DNA from: an uncultured Eubacteriales bacterium
Lineage (GTDB): Bacteria > Bacillota > Clostridia > Oscillospirales > Oscillospiraceae
Direction of reading: 5' to 3'
Length of the DNA stretch: 41,413 nt
Assembly: GCA_902475435.1 (NCBI GenBank)
Contig: CABRZL010000012.1
Coordinates: 1-41,413 of the forward strand
Positions 1 to 7,810 of the stretch are shown here, one piece after another; the stretch's first letter is position 1, and every line of letters starts with the position of its first letter. Made by a program: the position numbers and the translations under genes. Under the pieces are notes generated by a model that was not told the origin of the DNA, ran no database searches, and was given only the letters and a program-made list of their open reading frames with translations.

Positions 1-2
1 TG

Positions 3-386
3 AAGTTAGACAGATTGCTTCGCAAGACTCGCTCTAAAGAATATATGCAAGCGATGCACAAGCTTGATGCCGGTGGTCACGTTCGTAATCAACATAAAGT
101 AAATGAAATCGTAGATACCATAAGAAATGAATTTCCCGAAGTTGAAATTACCAACATTATGCTGGGTATCGTTTCTATTTGCTATTTGGGTAAGCCCTAC
201 GAGGTTCACACTCTGGATATAACCGGTCAGATAATTGAACACTATAAAAGCGGTCAGATGCTTCCCGGCGGACTTGAAAAGGCTCGTTCTATTGCTATGC
301 GTGGTGGTTACGATTTCATTGAAGTTTATGTAGATTGCTGTCGTGCTATCAGTTCAAATGGTTCCGTTTCCGTTATTCCTTGTTAA
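3..386 (+). CDS. Hypothetical protein, 5' end cut by window
   Basis: Open reading frame that enters from the left edge (no in-frame stop before base 3) and ends at a TAA at 384-386. About 127 residues are visible; a TTG at 15 is an unlikely start because the frame continues upstream. The visible part is mixed alpha/beta in character, with a C-terminal stretch rich in Cys (two adjacent Cys near residues 107-110) and no membrane segment. I do not recognise the family. Its position at the far left of the mobile-element-derived half suggests an accessory gene. It is followed on the same strand by no gene, only by the hairpin region at 414-496. Confidence 0.5.
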   Translation, partial: KLDRLLRKTRSKEYMQAMHKLDAGGHVRNQHKVNEIVDTIRNEFPEVEITNIMLGIVSICYLGKPYEVHTLDITGQIIEHYKSGQMLPGGLEKARSIAMRGGYDFIEVYVDCCRAISSNGSVSVIPC

Positions 387-413
387 TGATTTAAAAAGTT
401 AACAAGCCATAGA

Positions 414-454
414 AAGTCCGTAAACATGCTTGGCAAGCAATGCACGGCGGACTT
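414..454. other. Nested inverted repeat
   Basis: AAGTCCG at 414-420 pairs with CGGACTT at 448-454, and inside it TGCTT/AAGCA form a second short stem around GGC. It can fold on either strand. It directly adjoins the UUCG hairpin at 463-496, so the two probably belong to one structured RNA or one mobile-element end. Function unknown. Confidence 0.5.
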
Positions 455-462
455 GTGCAAAA

Positions 463-496
463 TTTATAAGCCCCTGCCGAAGCAGGAACCTATAAA
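463..496 (-). ncRNA. Candidate structured RNA, 15-bp UUCG hairpin
   Basis: On the minus strand TTTATAGGTTCCTGC is followed by a TTCG loop and GCAGGGGCTTATAAA. All 15 positions pair, three as G-U wobbles, which become mismatches on the plus strand. That asymmetry and the extra-stable cUUCGg loop argue that the minus strand is the transcribed RNA. The region 387-572 carries no convincing gene, so this may be part of a small RNA or of a transposon-end RNA. I cannot assign a family. Confidence 0.4.
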
Positions 497-572
497 CTGC
501 TTGTCGTGGAAACATCCCCGCCCCCCTTTTAACAGAGATTTATCTGTGGCTGCGCATCGTTCCGACGCTAAT

Positions 573-971
573 TTAAACACGACCACTCACGACCGTGCGC
601 TTTTTCTTCTTCACACTCAATTGGGCAAATACCTTGATGCCTTGTAAACAATGTCTGCATTTTTGTCCAGCGTAATATTTTGCGTTTTGCCACACAAAAT
701 GCCCATGTATGCAAAAAATAGGACTAAAGCGCCGCCCGTGTATCGAGTTCTGCTTTAGTCCTATTATAACAGTGGCATCCGCATAAAGCACAAAATAATC
801 TGACGGATACCTGTCATCGTGGCTTAAAGTTTCCAGAAAACAGTCTACCGACTCGTCGGAGTAGTGCTTCTCCGCATTAGCCTTTGTCCGTTTGAAATTA
901 CTGCTGAAACTCCGTGTCACTTTCTTGGTGAAGGAATTCACCATATTTTCATCGTCAGATGGAAACTTCAT
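573..971 (-). CDS. Small hypothetical protein, doubtful C-terminal half
   Basis: The start is good: an AAGGAGGG Shine-Dalgarno lies 7 bases before the ATG at 971. The first ~70 residues are hydrophilic and Lys/Ser/Asp-rich. After that the frame runs straight through a 14-bp terminator-like hairpin (717-765) and becomes basic, aromatic and Cys/His-rich, unlike a normal continuation. My reading is that the original gene was truncated around position 760 and the remaining frame is fortuitous. In another frame just upstream a peptide ends at about 970, suggesting translational coupling to a lost gene. Family not recognised; probably mobile-element derived. Confidence 0.35.
   Translation of the reverse strand: MKFPSDDENMVNSFTKKVTRSFSSNFKRTKANAEKHYSDESVDCFLETLSHDDRYPSDYFVLYADATVIIGLKQNSIHGRRFSPIFCIHGHFVWQNAKYYAGQKCRHCLQGIKVFAQLSVKKKKRTVVSGRV
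717..765 (-). terminator. Terminator-like hairpin
   Basis: Perfect 14-bp inverted repeat (AATAGGACTAAAGC / GCTTTAGTCCTATT) with a 21-base loop, followed on the minus strand by a run of T. It reads as an intrinsic terminator for minus-strand transcription, although it sits inside the open frame 573-971. It could also be the end of a small mobile element. Confidence 0.55.
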
Positions 972-1161
972 GCCTCATCCCTCCTTTTTGCAGATTTGAG
1001 CTGGTTAGTCTGTTTCGCCTCCTCACATAACCAGAACACATCTCAGGGGTGCAAAATTGACCTTTTCTGGCAGGTCCGTCCTTGCCACATAACTAATTTT
1101 TTAGTTTTTTATCAGATAAAATTTTCTACCGATATGGTTATTAGTATAAATCTTGTTCTCC

Positions 1162-1458
1162 TTAGACTTCAATTTGCACCAGTACAAAGTTATCGGTACG
1201 GAACGCTTCGTCTGCCTTCGCCGCAACCTCAGTGTGTGCCTTGCTTGCCATCAGCGCCTCAAAGGCCGCTTTGTCCTTCAAATCAACAAGCATCGTGACT
1301 ACATTGTCCGGGCCTGCCCAGCCAAGATTCCTTGCTACCGTGATCGCCTCAATCTCCGGCACACCGTCCTTCATTGCGCGCATTTCAGCCATTTTCTTCT
1401 CGACCAATTCATCGGATACCCCATCTTTGATGGTACACATAAAAATATGGCGGATCAT
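1162..1458 (-). CDS. Dabb (stress-responsive A/B barrel) domain protein
   Basis: 98 residues beginning MIRHIFMCTIKDGVSD, the typical Dabb N-terminus (a His and a hydrophobic strand), with a central AGPDNVVTMLVDLKD strand and a C-terminal V-x-V-strand. Dabb proteins are ferredoxin-like dimeric alpha+beta barrels found in stress-response and small-molecule metabolism loci; enzymatic roles vary. Start at ATG 1458 is supported by AAGGAGGAGAACCG. It is the last gene of oxidoreductase operon A, 17 bases downstream of the nitroreductase, so it is probably co-induced with it. Substrate unknown. Confidence 0.85.
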   Translation of the reverse strand: MIRHIFMCTIKDGVSDELVEKKMAEMRAMKDGVPEIEAITVARNLGWAGPDNVVTMLVDLKDKAAFEALMASKAHTEVAAKADEAFRTDNFVLVQIEV

Positions 1459-1475
1459 CGGTTCTCCTCCTTTGC

Positions 1476-1988
1476 TTATAAATAAACGACTGTTTCGGTC
1501 AGCTCTTTCCGCTGGCTGTGGGTTGCAAGAGGCTTTGTACCTTCTACCGCATAGCCCAGGTCGAGTACCATCAAAACTTCTTCGTTCTCCGGCAGGCCAA
1601 GCTCCTTAGCCATAACCTCCGGATCAAAGAAGTTGATCCAACAGCTGTCCACTCCATTTGCTTGTGCCGCCAGCATTAGGTGGGTCGCTACGATGGTCGC
1701 ATCCTCAATGCCGGAATCACGCTTGTCTCCCGGATAGGTAAACACATTTTCCTTATCAAAAGCAACGACGAGGACGGTGCCTGCCCCGTAGCGGCAGGGC
1801 GTTACCTTGTCAATCTTCGCCAGTCCTTCCTCGGTCTGAACCACATAGATCCTCTGCTCCTGCAAATTCTTTGCTGTCGGAGCCAGCCGTCCCGCCTCTA
1901 AGATCGCGTCCAATTGTTCTTTCTCCACCTGCCGTCCGTCAAACTTCTTGCAGGAATACCGGTTTTGAATCACTTCTGAAAATTCCAT
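1476..1988 (-). CDS. Nitroreductase family protein
   Basis: 170-residue FMN-dependent nitroreductase-fold protein. The N-terminus FSEVIQNRYSCKKFDGRQV carries the R-x-S-x-K/R-x-F phosphate-binding motif of the family, followed by LEAGRLAPTAKNLQ, which contacts FMN. Length matches the short, homodimeric subclass. The family uses NAD(P)H to reduce nitro-compounds, quinones or enones in the cytoplasm. The start at 1988 has AGGAGG 8 bases upstream. Gene order (AKR, nitroreductase, Dabb) suits a detoxification role for electrophilic small molecules, but the substrate is not readable from sequence. Confidence 0.9.
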   Translation of the reverse strand: MEFSEVIQNRYSCKKFDGRQVEKEQLDAILEAGRLAPTAKNLQEQRIYVVQTEEGLAKIDKVTPCRYGAGTVLVVAFDKENVFTYPGDKRDSGIEDATIVATHLMLAAQANGVDSCWINFFDPEVMAKELGLPENEEVLMVLDLGYAVEGTKPLATHSQRKELTETVVYL

Positions 1989-2004
1989 TTTTATTTTCCT
2001 CCTA

Positions 2005-2856
2005 TTATAAAATCGTCATAAACCATTCCAGCGTTTCCGGCTTCTGGTGATGTAAAAACAAGGTTTCTTCTCCGTCCAACGCTTCGATGGCTTTCATGTC
2101 CTCCGCATCCAGGAAAAAATCGAACACATTGAAGTTCTCCTCCATGCGCTCCTTATGGACAGACTTCGGAATCACTACTACGCCGCTCTGCACAAGGAAG
2201 CGCAACGCAGTCTGCGCGGCGGATTTTCCATATTTTTTTCCAATCTCGGTCAATACCGGGTTGTGGAAAATATCCTTCTCACCTTCTGCAAAAGGCCCCC
2301 ATGACTCAATCTGCGCCCCGTACTTATCCAGAAACGGCCTTGCCGCTTTCTGCTACTGAAATACATGGATTTCAATCTGATTGACCATCGGGCGGATCTC
2401 GCAGAAACTCGCCAGATCCACATAGCGGTCAGGATACAAGTTACTCACGCCGATTGCCCACATCTTTCCGACCTTGTACGCTTCCTCCATGGCCCGCCAT
2501 GTGCCATAGTAGTCGCCAAAGGGCTGATGAATCAGAAGCAGGTCTACATAGTCTGTCTACAGCTTACGCAGGGACTCATCAATGGATGCCTTCGCCTTAT
2601 CATAGCCCACATTGCTGATCCAGACCTTTGTGGTCAGAAACAGTTCCTCCCGCGTTACCTTTCCTTCTGCGATTGCCCGGGCAATGGCCGCTCCTACACC
2701 TTCTTCATTGTAATAAGCCTGGGCGGTATCAATGGAGCGGTAGCCCACATCTATCGCATCTAGAACACATCTTGTCGTTGTTTCATTATCGATCTGATAG
2801 ACGCCATATCCAAAGATCGGCATTTTTACATCATTTCTTAACGTTACATATTCCAT
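2005..2856 (-). pseudogene. Aldo/keto reductase with two in-frame TAG codons
   Basis: Reading from ATG 2856 (AGGAGG 6 bases upstream) gives a 283-codon AKR closely similar to the intact gene at 5503-6363: catalytic Asp/Tyr in YRSIDTAQAYYNEEG, Lys in TTKVW, His in LLLIHQ. It is interrupted by TAG at codon 100 (2557-2559) and TAG at codon 168 (2353-2355). In the intact paralogue these positions are Lys and Gln. There is no frameshift and the sequence between stops is well conserved. It is either a recent pseudogene, a site of sequencing error, or needs suppression; two fragments would not fold as an active barrel. It lies in operon A upstream of the nitroreductase. Confidence 0.85.
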
Positions 2857-2866
2857 ATTGCTCCTC

Positions 2867-3076
2867 CTAGCCATTCTTTCTGATCTCGCTTCTCATAACA
2901 TCCATTTCCATGATATTCTGTTCCAGCTCATGGATTTGATCTAACGTTTCTTTCCTCTTGTCGCCCAACATCCGCAATCGTTCTAAATCTGAACACTCCC
3001 CGGCTGCAAGCAGTTTAAAATAGTAAAGGATTTCCTTTTCAGAAAAACCGATTGCCCGAAGCTGGCGTCTCAGCAT
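2867..3076 (-). CDS. MerR-type regulator, C-terminal fragment
   Basis: 69 residues resembling the end of a MerR regulator: the second half of the winged-helix region (RRQLRAIGFSEKEILYYFKLL) followed by a coiled-coil dimerisation helix (LRMLGDKRKETLDQIHELEQNI). The N-terminal helix-turn-helix that would bind the half-site is missing because the upstream frame meets the stop codon of the preceding reductase. The nearest Shine-Dalgarno (AAGGAGG) is about 24 bases before the ATG, too far for good initiation. Most likely a truncated relic; a dominant-negative dimerisation peptide is possible but unproved. Confidence 0.6.
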   Translation of the reverse strand: MLRRQLRAIGFSEKEILYYFKLLAAGECSDLERLRMLGDKRKETLDQIHELEQNIMEMDVMRSEIRKNG

Positions 3077-3106
3077 CTTCTCTGTTTCTATTTCAACGGC
3101 ACCTCC

Positions 3107-3640
3107 TTACAGGCTGCGTCCTAACTGATAGGCCGCTTTCATGTGGCTTGTTCGCTTTATCATAGAAGGGGTTCCACAGCCGGTTCCTAATACCATCCCC
3201 TGATCCCGAAATCCGAGGTATTCGCAAATTCCCTGATAGTGTTCCTTCAGATATGACATTGTTTTTTCACTACCATCCCACGCAGCAGCAATCAGTGCCG
3301 TTTTCAGCCCTCTTCCTGAAATACTGGAATTAAAGCTATAGAACCGGTCAATTGCCGTTTTCAGCTGTGCTGACATTCCAAAATAATAAATCGGGGTCAC
3401 AAATACTGCCATATCCGCGCTAAGGAGAGCCTGCTCAAGCACGGACATATCATCCTTCTGCACATATTTCCCCGATGCGCCGCAGCCATCACATCCCATA
3501 CAGGGATGAATATTGGCATGAGCTACGTCAAAACTTTCTACTGTGTGCCCAGCTTCTTTGACCCCGCGGATAAATTCCTCTGCCAGAAGGTTCGAAGAAC
3601 CGTTTTTATGGGGACTTCCTTTGATTATTAAGATTTTCAT
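3107..3640 (-). CDS. NADPH-dependent FMN reductase / flavodoxin-fold protein
   Basis: 177 residues. MKILIIKGSPHKNGSSNLLAEEF is the phosphate-binding loop (G-S-P-x-x-x-G-x-S/T) of the NADPH-dependent FMN reductase superfamily; C-M-G-C-D-G-C-G at residues ~48-55 is typical of iron-sulfur-flavoprotein-like and anaerobe reductases, and PIYYFGMSAQLKTAIDRF is the FMN isoalloxazine-contact region. Likely a cytoplasmic, FMN-bound electron-transfer or quinone/azo reductase. Start 3640 has AGAGGAAAAGGAA. It sits 11 bases after the broken flavodoxin in operon A. Substrate unknown. Confidence 0.85.
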   Translation of the reverse strand: MKILIIKGSPHKNGSSNLLAEEFIRGVKEAGHTVESFDVAHANIHPCMGCDGCGASGKYVQKDDMSVLEQALLSADMAVFVTPIYYFGMSAQLKTAIDRFYSFNSSISGRGLKTALIAAAWDGSEKTMSYLKEHYQGICEYLGFRDQGMVLGTGCGTPSMIKRTSHMKAAYQLGRSL

Positions 3641-3651
3641 TTCCTTTTCCT

Positions 3652-4131
3652 CTATCTTCCAAGACTGTCAATCCATCCGGCCAGCTCCCTCTGAGAAATC
3701 CCGGCGCTCAGCCGCTTGCCCGGCAGGACATTTGCTCCTTTACATGATTTTTTCAGAATATCCGCTATCTTTCCCATTTCGCTGCCACCAGAAGTTGCAA
3801 AGGGAATGACTGTTTTCCCGGAGAAATCATAACTCTCCAAAAATGTCTGGATAATCCGGGGTGCCTCGTACCACCAGATCGGGAAGCCGAGAAAGACCTG
3901 ATCGTACTGTCCCATGTTTTCTACTGAACCTGCGATTTCCGGTCTGGTGTTTTTATCATTCATTTCCTTACTGCTGCGGCTGCTGCTGTTATTCCAGTTT
4001 AAATCCGCAGATGTATAAGGCTGCACCGGTGTGATCTCATACAGATCGACATCCGCTGCCTTTGCCAGTTACTGGGCTGCTCTTGCGGTTGTACCGCTGA
4101 CAGAAAAATATGCTACTAATGTCTTGCTCAT
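3652..4131 (-). pseudogene. Flavodoxin with in-frame TAA at codon 21
   Basis: From ATG 4131 (AGGAGG 7 bases upstream) the frame reads MSKTLVAYFSVSGTTARAAQ, a standard flavodoxin FMN-phosphate loop, then TAA at 4069-4071, then continues LAKAADVDLYEITPVQPYTS and the rest of a 159-codon flavodoxin (FLGFPIWWYEAPRIIQTFLE, IPFATSGGSEMG). The reading frame is otherwise intact to 3652. Only the fragment from 4026 is openly translatable and it lacks the FMN loop, so the product is probably non-functional. The stop could come from a single substitution in a CAA, GAA or AAA codon. Confidence 0.85.
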
Positions 4132-4153
4132 AATAAATACCTCCTCGTTCACT

Positions 4154-4711
4154 TTATAAAATTTCCAAAAGTTCAACCAGCTTTCCGACATGCTTCTTTG
4201 CTTTCGTTAGTATCTCTTTCATCTGCACTTCGTCGTTCCTGCTCTGATAGGAAACACCGCCTGTGTAAACAAAACCGGAAAACTCCATTCCACAGAGTCC
4301 GCAGGTCGCTTTGATCGGCGGCAGGAAATCCTCAATCTCATAGCCCATAGCCCCATCCCTGTGATACAGAGCTTCCGGCGCTCCCGTTGTGAAAGAAGCT
4401 ACCAACTTTTTCCCTTTCAGCTTATCCCCGGTGGAGCCATGAGAAAATCCATGCTGGAACGCCTGCTCCATCCACCGGCTCATTAAAGAGGGTATCGCAT
4501 ACCAGAAAACCGGAAATTGGAGTACGAGCACATCCGCCTTTACCAGCTTTTCTTGTTCCGCAGGAATATCAATCTGAAAGTCTGGGTATAAGCGATCCAG
4601 ATAATCAAACTCTGCCTGCGGCAGCTCTTTTTCCAGTTCCTCTAAAATGGTCTTGTTTGCAACGGAATCATTCAGATCCGTATGTCCAGATACAATAAGA
4701 ATGTTCTTCAT
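4154..4711 (-). CDS. NAD(P)H-dependent quinone oxidoreductase (MdaB/NQO1-like)
   Basis: 185 residues with the flavodoxin-like fold of the NAD(P)H dehydrogenase (quinone) family: MKNILIVSGHTDLNDSVANK phosphate loop, LQFPVFWYAIPSLMSRWMEQ isoalloxazine-contact helix, and GKKLVASFTTGAPEALY. Predicted two-electron quinone reductase, cytoplasmic, FAD- or FMN-bound. Start 4711 follows GGAGGTGAATCACG. It is between the SDR and the broken flavodoxin in operon A. Two-electron quinone reduction avoids semiquinone radicals, so a protective role is reasonable inference. Confidence 0.85.
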   Translation of the reverse strand: MKNILIVSGHTDLNDSVANKTILEELEKELPQAEFDYLDRLYPDFQIDIPAEQEKLVKADVLVLQFPVFWYAIPSLMSRWMEQAFQHGFSHGSTGDKLKGKKLVASFTTGAPEALYHRDGAMGYEIEDFLPPIKATCGLCGMEFSGFVYTGGVSYQSRNDEVQMKEILTKAKKHVGKLVELLEIL

Positions 4712-4740
4712 CGTGATTCACCTCCGTTTGTTTTGTATTT

Positions 4741-5490
4741 TCAGGCGCGTACTCCGCCGTCCACCGCAAAATCAGCTCCGGTAATAAATTTTGCTTCCTT
4801 TGATGCAAGGAACAGCACAGCAGCAGCCACATCATCTGGTTCGCCATAATGTCCCATTGGAATGGTGCCAAGAACAAATTCTCTGTGTTTTTGAGCGCCT
4901 TCATCAGACAAAGCCGTTTTATCATAAATCGGCGTTTCAATCGGACCTACGATTACATTGTTAAAGCGGATACCGTCTTTTGCCAGCTCTTTCGCCCAGG
5001 ATTTTGTCAGTGCACTCATTGCGGCTTTACTTGCAGAGTATACCGACATATTAGGGATAGGTTTTTCAGCAGCCGTAGACGAGATATTTACCACATTTCC
5101 TTTGCTTGCTTTCAACAAAGGGAGCGCCTGCTGTGTCAGGTCAATGACAGCGCGTACATTCGTTGTAAATGTGGTGTCGTATTCCTGCAGCGATATTTCT
5201 CCCAGCGGAGTTACCGGCGCCACACCCGCATTATTTACCAGTACATCCAGCCGTCCATACCGTTCCCTGATTACGCTGACAATGTTTGCTATCTGCTCGC
5301 TTCTACTGATGTCCGCAACCAGATAGGTAATATTCTCATGCAGCACTGCTGTCTCTTTTAGCGTGGTTTCCGTTCTTTCAACGGTCATTACTTTTGCACC
5401 GGCCTTAGCCAGATAGGTTGCGATAACTTGACCGATACCTGAGCCAGCTCCTGTGACTAACGCAACTTTTCCATCCATGTGTATTGTCAT
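4741..5490 (-). CDS. Short-chain dehydrogenase/reductase
   Basis: 249-residue classical SDR. TGAGSGIG (residues ~14-21) is the NAD(P) glycine motif, NNAG at ~87-90, catalytic Ser in VNISS (~137), Tyr-x-x-x-Lys in YSASK (~150-154), and the C-terminal ITGADFAVDGG. Length and motifs are complete, so it is likely active on a hydroxyl/keto substrate (FabG-like, sugar, steroid and other substrates cannot be separated by sequence). Start at 5490 is preceded by AAGGAGAAAGCAA. It directly follows the AKR gene (12-base gap). Confidence 0.9.
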   Translation of the reverse strand: MTIHMDGKVALVTGAGSGIGQVIATYLAKAGAKVMTVERTETTLKETAVLHENITYLVADISRSEQIANIVSVIRERYGRLDVLVNNAGVAPVTPLGEISLQEYDTTFTTNVRAVIDLTQQALPLLKASKGNVVNISSTAAEKPIPNMSVYSASKAAMSALTKSWAKELAKDGIRFNNVIVGPIETPIYDKTALSDEGAQKHREFVLGTIPMGHYGEPDDVAAAVLFLASKEAKFITGADFAVDGGVRA

Positions 5491-5502
5491 TTGCTTTCTC
5501 CT

Positions 5503-6363
5503 TTATTTCACTCCAAACCGCGCAAAGAAGCTCTCAATCTGCGCTGCGTCCTCATGGTTCATAAAAATATTTTTACCCTGATCAAATGCTTCAATGGCTT
5601 TCATTTCCTCTTCCGAAAGCTGAAAATCAAAGACATTCAGATTCTCTGCCATACGCTCCTTGTGGGAAGATTTCGGTATAACCGGAATTCCGCTCTGAAT
5701 CAGGAATCGAAGCGCCACCTGACCTGCCGACTTATTGTATTTTGCACCAATCTCATTTAAAACAGGATTTGTGAAAATCCCATTTTCCCCGCGGGCAAAA
5801 GGAGCCCACGCCTCGATATGCGCGCCATATTTTTCAATATACTTCCTGTCGTCTTTATGTTGCTGGAACACATGGGTTTCAAGCTGATTGATCATCGGCT
5901 TGATCTCACTGAAAAGCGCCAGATCCATGAAACGGTCAGGATAGAAATTGCTGACGCCGATTGCCCGCACCTTGCCTGCCTTGTATGCCTCTTCCATAGC
6001 GCGCCATGTGCCATAGTAATCATTGAATGCCTGATGAATCAAAAGCAGATCAATATAATCGGTTTTCAGCTTCTGCAGGGACTCCACAATCGACTTTTTG
6101 GCGTTTTCATAACCTGCGTTCATGATCCACACTTTCGTGGTCAGAAACAAGTCCTCACGTTTTACCTTTCCCTCAGCAATCGCTTTGCTGACGGCGTTTC
6201 CAACGCCTTCTTCGTTGTAATATGCCTGAGCCGTGTCAATCCCGCGATACCCGACTTCAATCGCATCGGATACGCAGCGCTCACATTCCTCCGGGCTGAT
6301 GAGGAAACATCCATAACCGAGCATTGGCATTTTCACTCCATTGCTTAATGTCATGTACTCCAT
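5503..6363 (-). CDS. Aldo/keto reductase
   Basis: 286 residues starting MEYMTLSNGVKMPMLGYG at ATG 6363 (GGAGGTTTTT upstream); a longer frame to 6417 is open but lacks a ribosome site and crosses the transcription start. AKR tetrad is complete: Asp and Tyr in RGIDTAQAYYNEEG, Lys in LTTKVW, His in LLLIHQ; NADPH-binding IPKSSHKERMAENL near the C-terminus. First gene of operon A, 22-25 bases after an 11-bp dyad. Likely reduces aldehydes or ketones (2,5-diketo-gluconate-reductase/YvgN-like subclass). Confidence 0.92.
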   Translation of the reverse strand: MEYMTLSNGVKMPMLGYGCFLISPEECERCVSDAIEVGYRGIDTAQAYYNEEGVGNAVSKAIAEGKVKREDLFLTTKVWIMNAGYENAKKSIVESLQKLKTDYIDLLLIHQAFNDYYGTWRAMEEAYKAGKVRAIGVSNFYPDRFMDLALFSEIKPMINQLETHVFQQHKDDRKYIEKYGAHIEAWAPFARGENGIFTNPVLNEIGAKYNKSAGQVALRFLIQSGIPVIPKSSHKERMAENLNVFDFQLSEEEMKAIEAFDQGKNIFMNHEDAAQIESFFARFGVK

Positions 6364-6387
6364 AAAAACCTCCTCGATTGAAAAAAA

Positions 6388-6422
6388 TGTAGGTGTACTC
6401 TCTTTTATTTGGTACACCTACA
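6388..6422 (-). promoter_or_regulatory. 11-bp dyad at +1 of operon A (operator or leader hairpin)
   Basis: TGTAGGTGTAC at 6388-6398 and its exact complement at 6412-6422, spaced 13 bases, lie immediately downstream of the -10 box. This position suits a repressor operator; the RNA could also form a 5' hairpin 25 bases before the AKR start. The regulator is not evident, but a LysR gene is directly upstream and a MerR relic lies in the operon. Confidence 0.65.
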
Positions 6423-6450
6423 GTATAAAATAGCTTTTTCAGAATGTAAA
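6422..6450 (-). promoter_or_regulatory. SigA promoter of operon A
   Basis: On the minus strand TTTACA (6445-6450), a 17-base spacer and TATACT (6422-6427). It drives the gene series from 6363 leftward to 1162. Confidence 0.75.
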
Positions 6451-6489
6451 ATGCTTATATTCAGGCAATCGTAATTCATTTTTTGTATT

Positions 6490-7359
6490 TCAATTTTGTT
6501 CCTGCAAAAATTGAACGAACGCCCTCGTCGCCAGAGAAACTACCCGGCTTCTTTTCCACGCAAGCGTAGAGCCGACAGACAGTTCCGGAGCAAGGGGCAG
6601 GAATTTCATATCGTCATAGTGACAATCCTGCTCCAGACAGATCACCGCGCCCTTTCGCTCACGAGCAACGATCACCGCATTGTGTAGGACATTGTAATTG
6701 GCGCTGAAATCCATCTCCCTGGCAAATTCCCCTGACCATTCCTTCAGCTCCGTATGGGCAGGCGTATTGACATGGATCGTAAATACCAGAGTTCCCACCA
6801 GATCGCCGGGATAGATGGCTGACTGTCCTGCCAAAGGAGCATCTTTATGGATTAAAACGCCCCACCGCTCTTTCATCCGCATGGGCAGTGTTTCATACTT
6901 TTCCAGTCCAAAGGGCTGTAAAAACAGTCCGACGTCCAGCGTTCCCTGTTCCATGCGCTCCTGTATTTCCTCATTAGAGCCGCTGTATAATTCAAACTTT
7001 ACTTTCGGATAGCGTTCCTGGAAAACCGTCATATATTTTGCCAGTTCCTGCACGCTTTTCAGTTCATTACAGCCAACGGAGATAATCCCCGTCAGCGTAT
7101 CCTCATTTTGTGCGACCTCGCTTTTCGCCTTTTCCGCAAGGGATACAATATCCTGCGCCCTTCTGCGGAACAGCATCCCCTCATTTGTGAGTATCACGCT
7201 ATGGTTGGTACGTTCAAACAACTTTGTGCCAAGTTCTTCCTCCAGCTGCATCAGTTGCCTGGAAAGCGTCGGTTGCGTCACATGGAGCAAGCCTGCCGCT
7301 TTTGTGATATTTTCTTCCCTGGCAACCATGAGAAAATACTCTAACACACGAATATCCAA
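6490..7359 (-). CDS. LysR-family transcriptional regulator
   Basis: 289 residues if started at TTG 7359, which is preceded by AGGTGATAATT; an ATG at 7383 would add eight residues but has no ribosome site. N-terminal winged helix-turn-helix: FLMVAREENITKAAGLLHVTQPTLSRQLMQLEEELGTKLF; then the substrate-binding periplasmic-protein-like domain from ~residue 90. It is transcribed in the same direction as operon A and ends 40 bases before the operon promoter, unlike the usual divergent LysR layout. Likely controls operon A or itself; ligand unknown. Confidence 0.9.
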   Translation of the reverse strand: MDIRVLEYFLMVAREENITKAAGLLHVTQPTLSRQLMQLEEELGTKLFERTNHSVILTNEGMLFRRRAQDIVSLAEKAKSEVAQNEDTLTGIISVGCNELKSVQELAKYMTVFQERYPKVKFELYSGSNEEIQERMEQGTLDVGLFLQPFGLEKYETLPMRMKERWGVLIHKDAPLAGQSAIYPGDLVGTLVFTIHVNTPAHTELKEWSGEFAREMDFSANYNVLHNAVIVARERKGAVICLEQDCHYDDMKFLPLAPELSVGSTLAWKRSRVVSLATRAFVQFLQEQN

Positions 7360-7440
7360 AATTATCACCTGCCTTTGCTGCATATTATAACCCTCGCAAT
7401 AATCAATTTCAACATTTCAATTATGTGGATATTCAATATA

Positions 7441-7710
7441 TCAATCACACTTATCTATTATTTTTAATTTCTCCGCCACATACCGCAGCCACTCGTCCCG
7501 TGTAGGAATATCTCCGGCACAGGGAATCTTTCTCCACTGAACCCTTTTCTCCAAATCTGGATCATTCCACCCTTTTTCTATGCGGGCTGATATAATCGCC
7601 CGCATTTCTTCAACCGTAATATTCCTTTCACGGGCCAGCCTTTCAAATAAGTGTTCTTCCTTTTCCACATCCGCACTTCCTGCACATAACATTCCCTTTT
7701 CTTGCCACAC
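7441..7710 (-). CDS. Small Spo0A-C-terminal-like domain protein
   Basis: 89 residues from a GTG start at 7710 (AAAGGA about 10 bases upstream). The core, ITVEEMRAIISARIEKGWND then W-x-x-IPCAGDIPTRDEWLRYVA, matches small proteins in Firmicute conjugative elements that annotation pipelines label as Spo0A C-terminal-domain containing. The resemblance is from memory of such proteins; there is no receiver domain and no clear recognition helix. It is divergent from the XRE regulator at 7811, suggesting a shared control region. Function unknown; mobile-element association likely. Confidence 0.6.
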   Translation of the reverse strand: MWQEKGMLCAGSADVEKEEHLFERLARERNITVEEMRAIISARIEKGWNDPDLEKRVQWRKIPCAGDIPTRDEWLRYVAEKLKIIDKCD

Positions 7711-7810
7711 TAATTTTATGTCCTTTAAGGGAAATATGCTTTTTACTAATTGTGACTATTATAGCACCCTTTTGGGAATTAGAGATAGATACAGATAGGC
7801 AGGTGATGGC

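Noticed and set aside
426..647. Plus-strand open frame of 73 codons
   Set aside because: It runs across the nested hairpins at 414-496, has no ribosome-binding site and a low-complexity His/Pro/Leu-rich product; structured RNA explains the region better.
573..720. Cysteine-rich KTR-domain protein remnant in an alternative frame (fragments such as ILCGKTQ)
   Set aside because: Only a few residues resemble the family and the frames are interrupted; the similarity may be chance.
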